From NCBI RefSeq assembly GCF_002803515.1, contig NZ_PHQX01000001.1, forward strand, positions 4,092,001 to 4,156,000: a stretch of DNA of 64,000 nucleotides, read 5' to 3'. Positions 34,117 to 42,558 of this stretch are shown here, piece after piece. This stretch comes from Stenotrophomonas lactitubi (GTDB lineage: Bacteria; Pseudomonadota; Gammaproteobacteria; Xanthomonadales; Xanthomonadaceae). Made by a program: the position numbers and the translations under genes. Under the pieces are notes generated by a model that saw only the letters and a program-made list of their open reading frames with translations, did no database searches and had not been told where the DNA came from. Positions within the stretch are counted from its first letter, which is position 1, and every line of letters begins with the position of its first letter.

Positions 34117-35133
34117 TCAGGCCTGCACCGTCACCCGCCAGCCACCCTCGTGCGGTTGCCAGTCGAATTCCACCGGCAGGAACTTCTCGATCAACCGCGC
34201 ATTGCTGACCAGGTGATCGCTCAGCACATGGGTGGTGAACGCACCGCCGCCCGCCAGCGCCATCGGCAGCAGCAACTGGTCGGACAGGTACTCGCCAACG
34301 GCACCCGCCCCGTCCAGGTACTGCTTCACCTGCCCGGCCAGGCGCGCGCCGACCTGCTCGGCGGAGACACTGCGCTCGCCATGCCCGCTGAACACCTCCA
34401 CGTGGTCGCCATGCCGCACGCGCACCAGGGCAACGTTGCCCGGTCCCAGCGCCGGCCGTATCGACTGCACGTTGCGCGGATGCGGGTCCACGCCCAGCGT
34501 CTCGGCCAGTACCTGCAGTTCGCGCAGGCCGATGCCGCTGGACAGACCGGACATCAGCACCTGTGCCTCGATCGCCTGCAACGGCGCACGCACCTCCAGC
34601 GACGGCGGCTGCAATGCCCCGCACGGCTGCACCTGCACCTCCATCACGCCACCGCCTGCCGGGTGAAAGCCGTGCTGCAGCAGCTGCATCGACGCCTGCA
34701 CGCCCATCCGTTGCAGCGCCGGCAGATAGCTGTCGGCGATGAAGTCCGCACTGGGCGCCAGCGGGTTGTGGGTACCGCCTTCCAGGCGCAGCTGCGACGC
34801 CCCCTGCGCGCGCCACAGCGCCGGCAGCACGGTCTGCAGCACCAGCGTTGCCGAGCCGCTGCTGCCGGTCGCGAAATGATAGTCGCCAGCGCTCACCGCA
34901 CCCGGCTCGAAGCGAAGCGAGGTAGCGCCCAGTTCTGCACCGTGCACACACGCGTTGCCGACCCGCGCCGCGGCGTTCACCGCGGTCAGGTGCTGGCGCA
35001 TCAATCCCGGCTTACGCCGGATCGCGCGGATGTTGTGCAGCGTGAAGCCTGTGCCTGTGCACAGGCTCAATGTCAACGCCGAGCGCAGCAGCTGTCCGCC
35101 ACCATGCCCGCCATCCAGTTCAATCATGTCCAT
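34117..35133 (-). CDS. rtcA: RNA 3'-terminal phosphate cyclase
   Basis: A 338-residue RtcA. It starts MDMIELDGGHGGGQLLR, where GGGQ(L/I)LR is the family's N-terminal signature, and has FATGSSGSATLVLQT, GTHNPLAPSADF and HPAGGG. The His in THVLSDHL near residue 310 fits the adenylated catalytic histidine of E. coli RtcA. It converts an RNA 3'-phosphate to a 2',3'-cyclic phosphate with ATP, feeding RtcB. Located 82 bases after rtcB in the same operon. An alternative start at 35127 is possible. Confidence 0.97.
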   Translation of the reverse strand: MDMIELDGGHGGGQLLRSALTLSLCTGTGFTLHNIRAIRRKPGLMRQHLTAVNAAARVGNACVHGAELGATSLRFEPGAVSAGDYHFATGSSGSATLVLQTVLPALWRAQGASQLRLEGGTHNPLAPSADFIADSYLPALQRMGVQASMQLLQHGFHPAGGGVMEVQVQPCGALQPPSLEVRAPLQAIEAQVLMSGLSSGIGLRELQVLAETLGVDPHPRNVQSIRPALGPGNVALVRVRHGDHVEVFSGHGERSVSAEQVGARLAGQVKQYLDGAGAVGEYLSDQLLLPMALAGGGAFTTHVLSDHLVSNARLIEKFLPVEFDWQPHEGGWRVTVQA

Positions 35134-35215
35134 CTGTCTGTTCCTCCATGCCCGTTGTGTCGATGCCGGGCCCTGCTGCCGTGCGCGGCGCAGTGTACGC
35201 CGCGCACGGGCTGCC

Positions 35216-36442
<1,227 letters not shown>

Positions 36443-36480
36443 GGTGATGTTTCCTTTCATCCAAAGCAAAAACAAAGAAG

Positions 36481-36597
36481 GTGCGGTGACAAAGGTGGTG
36501 GAACATTCCGTCCCCCACGTTGCCGTGGGGGGCGGCCGGGACTTGAACCCGACCCCGAAGGGCTTCCGATGTAGTTCCACCTGCATTCCCCGCGCAA
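36481..36597 (-). ncRNA. Y-RNA-like module 3 (T-arm only)
   Basis: Third and rtcB-proximal module. It begins with GAATGCAGGTGGAACTACA, whose GGTGGAAC (36581-36574) pairs with GTTCCACC (36504-36497), and ends with TTGTCACCGCAC, the same ending as module 1. Inside are a UUCG-capped hairpin (CCC-TTCG-GGG), a T-arm with loop TTCAAGT (36552-36536) and a long stem CCG-CCCCCAC / GTGGGGG-ACGG with a GGCAAC loop. There is no D-arm. The T-rich stretch CTTCTTTGTTTTTG follows and could weaken read-through to rtcB. Confidence 0.7.
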
Positions 36598-36610
36598 CGA
36601 AAGCGAAGGT

Positions 36611-36748
36611 GCCGGCAGCACGACAAGAATCTGGAGGAACATCCTGCTCTACCACTGAGCTACCGCCGCGTTGCCGCGGCAGGCGGGAGTCGAACCCGCG
36701 ACCTGGAGCTTAAGAGGCTGTAGTTCCTCCGGCATTCGCGCTGCCGGC
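36611..36748 (-). ncRNA. YrlA-like Y RNA module 2 with complete permuted tRNA-like domain
   Basis: Ends pair through GCCGGCAGCGCGA/TCGTGCTGCCGGC (13 bp, one wobble), then through GGAGGAAC (36730-36723) with GTTCCTCC (36640-36633). Between them lies a tRNA in permuted order. The 3' half comes first: anticodon-like GC-CTCTTAA-GC-TCC, variable AGGTC, T-arm GCGGG-TTCGACT-CCCGC (36699-36683), acceptor CTGCCGC. Then comes a GGCAAC loop, followed by the 5' half: acceptor GCGGCGG, TA, D-arm GCTC-AGTGGTA-GAGC (36660-36646), A, GGA. Bacterial YrlA RNAs tether Rsr and mimic tRNA, which matches its place beside rsr. Confidence 0.82.
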
Positions 36749-36789
36749 GGTGAATCGGTGGCACCGTTGCCGGTGCCGTTTGAAAAGGT

Positions 36790-36898
36790 GCGGTGACAAG
36801 GGAAGTGGAACGTCTGCTTCCTCACGACAGGCAGGAAACGCGGGACTCGAACCCGACCCCGAAGGGACAACCAATGTAGTTCCACCAGCATTCACCGC
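36790..36898 (-). ncRNA. Y-RNA-like module 1 (T-arm only)
   Basis: First module after rsr. GCGGTGA (36898-36892) pairs with TCACCGC (36796-36790). The shared GAATGCTGGTGGAACTACA block supplies GTGGAAC, which pairs with GTTCCAC (36811-36805). Inside are CCC-TTCG-GGG, a T-arm with loop TTCGAGT (36855-36841) and an acceptor-like stem GTTTCCT/AGGAAGC (36839-36816). No D-arm is seen. Likely bound by Rsr like module 2. Confidence 0.7.
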
Positions 36899-36918
36899 AA
36901 AAACGAATTCCTGGCCCT

Positions 36919-36946
36919 GCCCGGCTGGCCCCATTGCCAGCCGGGC
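36919..36946 (-). promoter_or_regulatory. Hairpin between rsr and the Y-RNA modules
   Basis: A perfect 11-bp stem GCCCGGCTGGC/GCCAGCCGGGC with a six-base loop lies 26 bases after the rsr stop. T residues (TTTTT) come only 18 bases later, so it is not a standard intrinsic terminator. It may be a processing site, an attenuator or a 3'-end protector of rsr mRNA that separates it from the Y RNAs. Confidence 0.5.
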
Positions 36947-36971
36947 GGTCCGTGGCGACATCCTTGCCGCC

Positions 36972-38519
36972 TTACAACGCCATGTCCTGGATGCGCTGGA
37001 CCCAGCTGCTGCCGTCCTCGGCCGCAGCGGCGTACTGCGCGATCAGGTCGAACACCGCATCGCTGAAGCCTCCGATGTGCAGCACGTCACCGCGCTGCAC
37101 GGTCTGGCTGCTGGCCACCGGCTGCAGGTCGATGCACACCAGCCGCGCCTGCGGGCAGCGACGCTTCAGTGCATCCCACTGCAGCATCGTGGCCGTCTGC
37201 CCACCCTGGCGGGTGTCACGCCAACTCTCGTTGTCCGACACCATCACCACCAGGTCCACCGGCTCGCGCTTCAGGTTGAGGTACTGCAGCGGCGCGCTGA
37301 CCGACGTACCGCCACCGTTGATCGCCAGCTGGCGGGCCAACGTCATCACGCTGTCGCGCGGGTTCAACCGCACGTGGCGCACTTCGGTATCGAACGGCAA
37401 TACCTTGGCCTGCGGCTGTCCGCGCAGCACGCAGGCTGCAACCAGCGCCGCCACGTCCACACAGCGTGCCGCGGTACTGGCGCCCTTGCGGTAGCCGGTT
37501 ACCGGCGACTGCATGGAACCGGACACGTCCACCGCCACCACCACCCGCCCCGGCAATGCCGGCGCCGACGCCGTCGCGATCTCCATCGCATCCTGCAGCG
37601 CTTCCAGGATCGGCGACGGCAAGCCAGCACCCGCGTGGAAGGCCATCAGCAGCTGGTACGGCAGTACACGGGCACGACGCACCTGCTGCGGATCACGCAG
37701 GCGATCTGCGATCACCTGCACCATCGCCGGATCATCGAACACGCCGTTGCGGGCGAACGTGTTGAGGTTCATCCGCATCGACTGCCACGATGCATTGCGG
37801 GCCAGTGCCGACCACTGCGCCGCATCCAGCGGCAGCGTGCTGTAGTACTGGAACGGCAGGTCCGGCGGCAGTCCGCGCGGGTCACGCTTGAACGCTTCGT
37901 AGGCCTGCACGACCGCCGGCAGCTGCGCCTCGTCGTACGGACGACCGATGATCCATGCGTACAACGCCTTGCGCTCGGCGTTGGCGGGCTTCGGGTGCAC
38001 CATGCGGATCACATCGGCCAGCGACGGCTGCTGGCCGATTGCCGCACGCACCAGCGTTTCCGCCGACGCCTGCTGGATCCACTCGCGCACCCTGCGCTTG
38101 GGCAGCGAGCCCAGCGAACGACGCCCCACCTGGCCACTGCGCATGATCTGCACGAAGGTGCGCAGCTGGCGGCCGTTGTCGATCACCTGCGGGAACGCCA
38201 GGGCGAATGCCTCCGGATCACGCAGGCTGAGCACCGCCAGCAGCAGTGCCGGCATGTCCTTCATATGTGCGACCTGGCGGGCGTACAGCGCGGTGCGGGC
38301 GATGAAGCGCGGCTCGACCTGCGCGGTCAGCGCCAGCACCTGCTGCAGCTGCGCCTCGGCGTCGCTGTAGAAGGTGTTGTTCAGGCACCCGGTGGCCGCA
38401 TACAGCGCCAGCGCTGCACGCGGGTCGCGGCGGTAGGCCAGGCCACCAGCTTCATTGACGGTGTCTGCCTGCGGCGGCTGCGGCGTGCGCATCCAGGAGA
38501 AGAGCGAAAGGTTGGCCAT
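36972..38519 (-). CDS. rsr: Rsr, bacterial Ro60 orthologue (TROVE domain protein)
   Basis: A 515-residue protein. The N-terminal about 320 residues are a TROVE/HEAT-like ring region (for example LYARQVAHMKDMPALLLAVL), followed by a vWA domain with the MIDAS motif DVSGSM at 331-336. Rsr binds Y RNAs on the outer surface and misfolded or 3'-end RNA in its central hole, and acts with PNPase in RNA decay in other bacteria. The start at 38519 has a GAGGA site. It is the first gene after a sigma-54 promoter and is followed by the Y-RNA modules, rtcB and rtcA, as in Salmonella. Confidence 0.95.
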   Translation of the reverse strand: MANLSLFSWMRTPQPPQADTVNEAGGLAYRRDPRAALALYAATGCLNNTFYSDAEAQLQQVLALTAQVEPRFIARTALYARQVAHMKDMPALLLAVLSLRDPEAFALAFPQVIDNGRQLRTFVQIMRSGQVGRRSLGSLPKRRVREWIQQASAETLVRAAIGQQPSLADVIRMVHPKPANAERKALYAWIIGRPYDEAQLPAVVQAYEAFKRDPRGLPPDLPFQYYSTLPLDAAQWSALARNASWQSMRMNLNTFARNGVFDDPAMVQVIADRLRDPQQVRRARVLPYQLLMAFHAGAGLPSPILEALQDAMEIATASAPALPGRVVVAVDVSGSMQSPVTGYRKGASTAARCVDVAALVAACVLRGQPQAKVLPFDTEVRHVRLNPRDSVMTLARQLAINGGGTSVSAPLQYLNLKREPVDLVVMVSDNESWRDTRQGGQTATMLQWDALKRRCPQARLVCIDLQPVASSQTVQRGDVLHIGGFSDAVFDLIAQYAAAAEDGSSWVQRIQDMAL

Positions 38520-38568
38520 GCTGATGTCCTCGGCGGGAACAGCCCGCGTCGTGTCTTGCCGGACATAG

Positions 38569-38585
38569 AGCAATGGCCGTGCCAA
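38569..38585 (-). promoter_or_regulatory. Sigma-54 promoter of the rsr-rtcBA operon
   Basis: Minus-strand TTGGCACGGCCATTGCT has the -24 GG and -12 GC elements with correct spacing and matches the sigma-54 consensus closely. It lies 50 bases upstream of the rsr ATG and is divergent from rtcR, which encodes a sigma-54 activator. Expected to be silent until RtcR is activated by RNA damage. Confidence 0.9.
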
Positions 38586-38706
38586 CTTTTCTCGCAAGTA
38601 TCCATGCGATTGATTTTCATGGAATTTCTTTTGAATCGAGCTATCTTGACCAGCGAGACGTGGCGAAAAGATATATATTTCTCGCGCCAATTTTATAGGA
38701 ATGGAT

Positions 38707-40302
38707 ATGAAGCGTCGACAGGTGGTCTTCGGCATGCTCGGCACCCAGCTCGACGCGGGCGAAGGCCCGGGCCGCTGGCAGAAGTGGCGCCCGACGGTGT
38801 CACTGGGCATGCATGAGGATTTCCTGCCCGACCGCATCGAACTGCTGTTGGATGAGCGCCGCTACAGCAAGCTGGCGCGGGTGGTCTGCGAGGATCTGGT
38901 GCAGGCGGCGCCGGGCATCAGCGTGCAGCGACACGACACCTACCTGGCGGATCCGTGGGAATTCGAGGGGGTCTACGCCACCCTGCATGACTTCCTCGCC
39001 AGCTATCCGTTCCAGCCGGAGGAGGAGGACTACTACGTCCACATCACCACCGGCACGCACGTCGCGCAGATCTGCTGGTTCCTGCTGACCGAGAGCCGGC
39101 ACTTCCCCGGCCGCCTGTTGCAGACCTCGCCGCCGCGCAAGCAGGACGGCGCCGCCGGCACGTACGCGGTCATCGACCTCGATCTATCGCGTTACGACCA
39201 CATCGCCCAGCGTTTTGCCCAGCAGCAGCTGCAGGACCGCGACCTGCTGAAGGGCGGCATCGCCACCCGCAACGCCGCCTTCAACCGCATGATCGAACAG
39301 ATCGAAACAGTGGCCACGCGCTCGCGCGCACCGATGCTGCTGATGGGGCCGACCGGTGCAGGCAAGAGCCAGCTGGCCAAGCGTGTGTTCGAGCTGAAGA
39401 AGCTCAAGCACCAGTTGCCGGGTCGCTTCGTCGAGGTGAACTGCGCGACCCTGCGCGGCGACGGTGCGATGAGCACCCTGTTCGGCCATACCAAGGGCGC
39501 CTATACCGGTGCTTCCAGCGACCGTGCCGGCCTGCTGCGCTCAGCCCACCAGGGCCTGCTGTTCCTGGACGAGATCGGCGAACTCGGCCAGGACGAACAG
39601 GCGATGCTGCTGCGGGCGCTGGAAGAGAAGCGGTTCCTGCCGGTAGGCAGCGACCGCGAAGTGGAGAGCGACTTCCAGCTGATCGCCGGCACCAACCGCG
39701 ACCTGCAGCAGTCGGTGCTGGAAGGCCGCTTCCGCGAAGACCTGCTGGCACGCCTCAACCTGTGGACCTACCGCCTGCCGGGCCTGGCCCAGCGCATGGA
39801 GGACATCGAACCGAACATCGAGTTCGAGCTGGAACGCTGGTCGCAGGACCAGCATGCGCGGGTACGTTTCAACGTCGAGGCACGCACGCGTTATCTGGCA
39901 TTCGCCACCAGCCCGGAAGCCGCGTGGCGCGGCAACTTCCGCGATCTGGGCGCGTCGATCATGCGCCTGGCCACCTTGGCGAGTGCCGGGCGCATCCAGA
40001 TCGAGGGCGTGGAGGACGAGATCGTGCGCCTGCGGGCGCAGTGGCGCGGCGGCGATGCGCCTTCACCGCTGGATGCACTGTTGGGCGATGCCGTGGACAC
40101 GCTGGACCGTTTCGATCGCGTGCAGCTGGAAGAAGTGGTGCGGGTCTGTGCGCGCTCGAAATCGCTGTCCGCTGCGGGTCGCGAGCTGTTTGCGGTCTCG
40201 CGCACGCAGCGCGCCAGCACCAACGACGCCGACCGCCTGCGCAAGTATCTGGCCAAGTTCGGGCTGGACTGGGAGCAGGTGCAGGGTCCGGCCATGTCCT
40301 AG
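38707..40302 (+). CDS. rtcR: RtcR, sigma-54-dependent activator of the RNA repair operon
   Basis: A 531-residue activator. The N-terminal about 180 residues form the CARF-like sensor (HITTGTHVAQICWFLL), which in E. coli RtcR responds to RNA with 2',3'-cyclic phosphate ends. The AAA+ domain has Walker A GPTGAGKS (214-221), a GAYTGA loop (264-269; the usual form is GAFTGA), and LFLDEIGEL. A helix-turn-helix region (SLSAAGRELFAVSRTQRAS) follows. The ATG at 38707 is preferred over 38701 because AGGA sits just before 38701 and the E. coli protein aligns at MKRRQVVFG. Confidence 0.96.
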   Translation: MKRRQVVFGMLGTQLDAGEGPGRWQKWRPTVSLGMHEDFLPDRIELLLDERRYSKLARVVCEDLVQAAPGISVQRHDTYLADPWEFEGVYATLHDFLASYPFQPEEEDYYVHITTGTHVAQICWFLLTESRHFPGRLLQTSPPRKQDGAAGTYAVIDLDLSRYDHIAQRFAQQQLQDRDLLKGGIATRNAAFNRMIEQIETVATRSRAPMLLMGPTGAGKSQLAKRVFELKKLKHQLPGRFVEVNCATLRGDGAMSTLFGHTKGAYTGASSDRAGLLRSAHQGLLFLDEIGELGQDEQAMLLRALEEKRFLPVGSDREVESDFQLIAGTNRDLQQSVLEGRFREDLLARLNLWTYRLPGLAQRMEDIEPNIEFELERWSQDQHARVRFNVEARTRYLAFATSPEAAWRGNFRDLGASIMRLATLASAGRIQIEGVEDEIVRLRAQWRGGDAPSPLDALLGDAVDTLDRFDRVQLEEVVRVCARSKSLSAAGRELFAVSRTQRASTNDADRLRKYLAKFGLDWEQVQGPAMS

Positions 40303-40378
40303 CGCCGAGCTTGCTCCGACTGCCACCCACGGCGCATGCTGGGCGCGCGGCACCGCGCCGCCTCCAAGGATGACAGGC

Positions 40379-40525
40379 ATGCAAAACAACAGACCACCCG
40401 TCTGGAGCTCCCAGAAGTCCATCCTGATCGCCGCGATCATCGCATTGGCGGTGCTGTTCGGTGCCTACCAAGTCGGCAAGGACATGGCGCTGCGCGACAA
40501 CGCCCGCGGGGCCGCAAGTCGGTAA
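40379..40525 (+). CDS. Small single-span membrane protein
   Basis: A 48-residue peptide (MQNNRPPVWSSQKSIL...) with one hydrophobic helix (ILIAAIIALAVLFGAYQVG) and a charged tail. An AAGGA site lies nine bases before the ATG. It follows rtcR by 76 bases. No known family; single-helix layout suggests a membrane-anchored peptide. Could be a chance frame, but the RBS and helix support it. Confidence 0.5.
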   Translation: MQNNRPPVWSSQKSILIAAIIALAVLFGAYQVGKDMALRDNARGAASR

Positions 40526-40534
40526 CGCTCTTCT

Positions 40535-40603
40535 GTAGAGCCGAGCCATGCTCGGCTGCTCTCCGCGACCGACGACATCGTGCCAACCAAGGTTGGCACC
40601 TAC
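40535..40603. repeat. Paired SMAG/REP-like elements
   Basis: GTAGAGCCGAGCCATGCTCGGCT (40535-40557) faces TGCCAACCAAGGTTGGCACCTAC (40581-40603). Two oppositely oriented palindromes with GTAG/CTAC at the outer ends, between the small membrane protein and the next gene. Confidence 0.75.
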
Positions 40604-40619
40604 CGGTAGAGGCCTACGC

Positions 40620-41174
40620 TCAGGCGATCTGCACCACGCGTGCGTTCTGGCACAGCGGGTAGCTGCTGACGAATTCAGCGATCGCCTCACGCATCGCCTC
40701 GAACGACTGTCCGTACATGTACAGCGCGGTCTCGCTCGGGCCCTGCCACCAGCTGCAGATCTCGCCCAGGCCATCGATGCGCTCGGACAGCTGTTCGAAT
40801 ACATGGTTCGAATCGCACTGCTCGTACACCTCATCCGGCAGGGTCAGGCCGTCGAGGTAGATGCCCAGACCCTCGGTCACGCCGAAGCTGCGATCGGCCT
40901 CGCCTGCGCCCTGTATCTGCGAACCCTTCGGTGCACCCAGCTGCTCCAGCAGGTCGACCAGCTTCGGCACGCCCGCGGCATCAACCAGCGCCACTTCGAT
41001 ATCACCGTATTCGACTTCGCCTTCGTCGGACATGGCGGTACCGCCACCGGTGATCCCACCCAGCTCGGCCGCCTGCAGCAGCGCATCCAGCGGATCCTCG
41101 AACAGCTCATGGCGATGCTCGGGCTGCAGCCTGGCGTTCAACTTCACGGTGACATGCAGCGTGGGCTCGGTCAT
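40620..41174 (-). CDS. Hypothetical protein, 184 residues
   Basis: A soluble acidic protein starting MTEPTLHVTVKLNARLQPE. No membrane segment or known motif. The central GDIEVALVDAAGVPKLVDLLEQLGAPKGS reads like a small alpha/beta fold. The ATG at 41174 is chosen because the upstream frame crosses a repeat element. It is bordered on both sides by SMAG repeats. Function not assigned. Confidence 0.7.
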   Translation of the reverse strand: MTEPTLHVTVKLNARLQPEHRHELFEDPLDALLQAAELGGITGGGTAMSDEGEVEYGDIEVALVDAAGVPKLVDLLEQLGAPKGSQIQGAGEADRSFGVTEGLGIYLDGLTLPDEVYEQCDSNHVFEQLSERIDGLGEICSWWQGPSETALYMYGQSFEAMREAIAEFVSSYPLCQNARVVQIA

Positions 41175-41205
41175 GAGGGCGTTCCTGGGAGATGTGGCCG
41201 CTATT

Positions 41206-41269
41206 GTAGAGCCGCGCCTGCTCGACTGGCTTTGCTGCGGAAAGCAGCCGAGCATGGGCTCGGCTCTAC
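41206..41269. repeat. SMAG/REP-like composite
   Basis: GTAGAGCCGCGCCTGCTCGA (41206-41225) and AGCCGAGCATGG...CTCTAC (41246-41269) in opposite orientation, with GTAG and CTAC at the outer ends. Confidence 0.7.
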
Positions 41270-41279
41270 AAGACCGCGG

Positions 41280-41606
41280 TCAGCGCAGGAACGGCGGCAC
41301 TTTCCGTTTCAGCAGCTCCACCAGCACCGGGTCCATGTACTCGTAGTCGTCCGGGATATCCAGGCAGATCACGCGCTTGCCCTTCAGCCACGGCTTATAG
41401 CGGCTGGAGAGGCGGTTGCGGTGGGCTCGCTCCATCACGAACACCAGGTCGGCCCACTGCAACAGCTCGGGGCTGAGGATCTCTTCGGCGTCGGCGAGCA
41501 GCCCGGCCGAGGCGGTCTCGATGCCCGGCCACTCGGCGAACACCTGCTCGGCCGTCGGGCTGCGCAGGCGGTTCTGGCTGCAGAGGAAGAGAACCTTGCG
41601 GGTCAT
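41280..41606 (-). CDS. Low-molecular-weight protein tyrosine phosphatase-like protein
   Basis: A 108-residue protein whose N-terminus FLCSQNRLRSPTAE carries the CX5RS active-site loop of LMW-PTPs. The later LQWADLVFVMERAHRNRL matches the family helix, and DIPDDYEYMDP supplies the general-acid Asp region. It is shorter than the classic 150-residue enzymes but of the compact subgroup common in gammaproteobacteria. Confidence 0.87.
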   Translation of the reverse strand: MTRKVLFLCSQNRLRSPTAEQVFAEWPGIETASAGLLADAEEILSPELLQWADLVFVMERAHRNRLSSRYKPWLKGKRVICLDIPDDYEYMDPVLVELLKRKVPPFLR

Positions 41607-41620
41607 GACAGCAGCGTATC

Positions 41621-41661
41621 GGGGTCGGATCCCTTTTCCAACGGAAAAGGGCTCTGGCCCT
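41621..41661. repeat. Interspersed palindromic element, GGGTCGGATCCC family, copy 2
   Basis: GGGGTCGGATCCCTTTTCC / GGAAAAGGGCTCTGGCCC, a 15-bp-type inverted repeat related to the copies at 33269 and 58321. It lies between the phosphatase start and the 41742 gene. Confidence 0.65.
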
Positions 41662-41741
41662 GCGCAGTACCTTCAGAGACGTTGCATGGCCGCCGCAGAC
41701 TTCATCAGCGATCATTGGGCTATCGCATCTTGGACACGCCC

Positions 41742-42452
41742 ATGATTACCAGAGATGACCTGTTGCAGGAGTTCGGGGAGGTAACCGAGGTCCACGGCTG
41801 CTACTTCGCCAAGTACACCGTGGCGACATTCGATCTTCATTGCTGTTTGAGGACCACCGATGGCCAGGATCTGATGGTTGTCTCAAAGAACATCAACGAT
41901 CCGGAACTCGCCTCCAGCGTTGTACTGGAAGCACCGCGCCATCTGTCTCACGACAGGCCAACGATCTTCACTATTTCTTCCAATGCTTATGGGTTCACCC
42001 ACGCAATGGCGGTGCCCAGCACGTATCACGGGTTCCTCAACCAGATTGAGGGTCGTGCGAACCTGTTCCTGTGCGTGCCGATCTTCCAGTGCGAGTTCAG
42101 CGGCGAGGAATCAGCAGAGGAGTTCCGGCTGGCCACGACGCATGTCGTTCCGATCTACGAGTGGGACAGAACCGTGCAACCCAAGGTCAGCGTGTACTTC
42201 GACACCCCCCGCACCGGCGGCGGCACAGACGAGTCCGGCGCCCTCGTGCCGTTGCGGGTACTCCTGGCTGAAATCGACAATCTGAGCGGCGTAGGCGACG
42301 GCTTCATCGAGATCACCAATTATCGCGACGAGGTGATCGAGGTGTTGTCGCCGGAAAAAGGCAGCTATGTGTTGATCCGCAACCGGCAGGATGAGGAAAT
42401 GATGGAGCGCGTGCGGCTGGTGGCAGCAGTGGAGACGTTCACCACCAAGTGA
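41742..42452 (+). CDS. Hypothetical protein, 236 residues, atypical base composition
   Basis: A soluble protein beginning MITRDDLLQEFGEVTEVHGC. No known motif; the C-terminal part (FIEITNYRDEVIEVLSPEKG) suggests a beta-rich domain. GC is lower than in neighbours and it is flanked on both sides by repeat elements, so it may be a recent acquisition. It has no partner gene nearby. The start at 41742 is the first ATG after the repeat element. Confidence 0.7.
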   Translation: MITRDDLLQEFGEVTEVHGCYFAKYTVATFDLHCCLRTTDGQDLMVVSKNINDPELASSVVLEAPRHLSHDRPTIFTISSNAYGFTHAMAVPSTYHGFLNQIEGRANLFLCVPIFQCEFSGEESAEEFRLATTHVVPIYEWDRTVQPKVSVYFDTPRTGGGTDESGALVPLRVLLAEIDNLSGVGDGFIEITNYRDEVIEVLSPEKGSYVLIRNRQDEEMMERVRLVAAVETFTTK

Positions 42453-42467
42453 CGCCCAGCCGTTTTT

Positions 42468-42533
42468 GTAGAGCCGAGCCCATGCTCGGCTGAATTTTCC
42501 GGCCAACCGCAGCCGAGCATGGCTCGGCTCTAC
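42468..42533. repeat. SMAG/REP-like dimer
   Basis: GTAGAGCCGAGCCCATGCTCGGCT faces AGCCGAGCATGG...CTCTAC with a 19-base spacer. Inverted dimer with GTAG/CTAC at the outer ends, just downstream of the convergent uvrD and 41742 genes. Confidence 0.8.
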
Positions 42534-42558
42534 AGATGTCCCGGCCCCCTGACAGCGA

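Noticed and set aside
36650..36700. A normal tRNA gene
   Set aside because: All tRNA arms can be found, but the 3' half is upstream of the 5' half and the ends are inside a Y stem; no CCA-end or normal order. Treated as a permuted tRNA-like Y RNA.
38586..38700. Sigma-70 promoter for rtcR (TTGACC and TATAT)
   Set aside because: TTGACC and ATATAT are about 19-20 bases apart, too far for a confident pair; left uncalled.
38707..40302. CARF-domain CRISPR or defence effector
   Set aside because: The CARF-like sensor is followed by a sigma-54 AAA+ domain and HTH, with the RtcR order; no nuclease domain and no CRISPR nearby.
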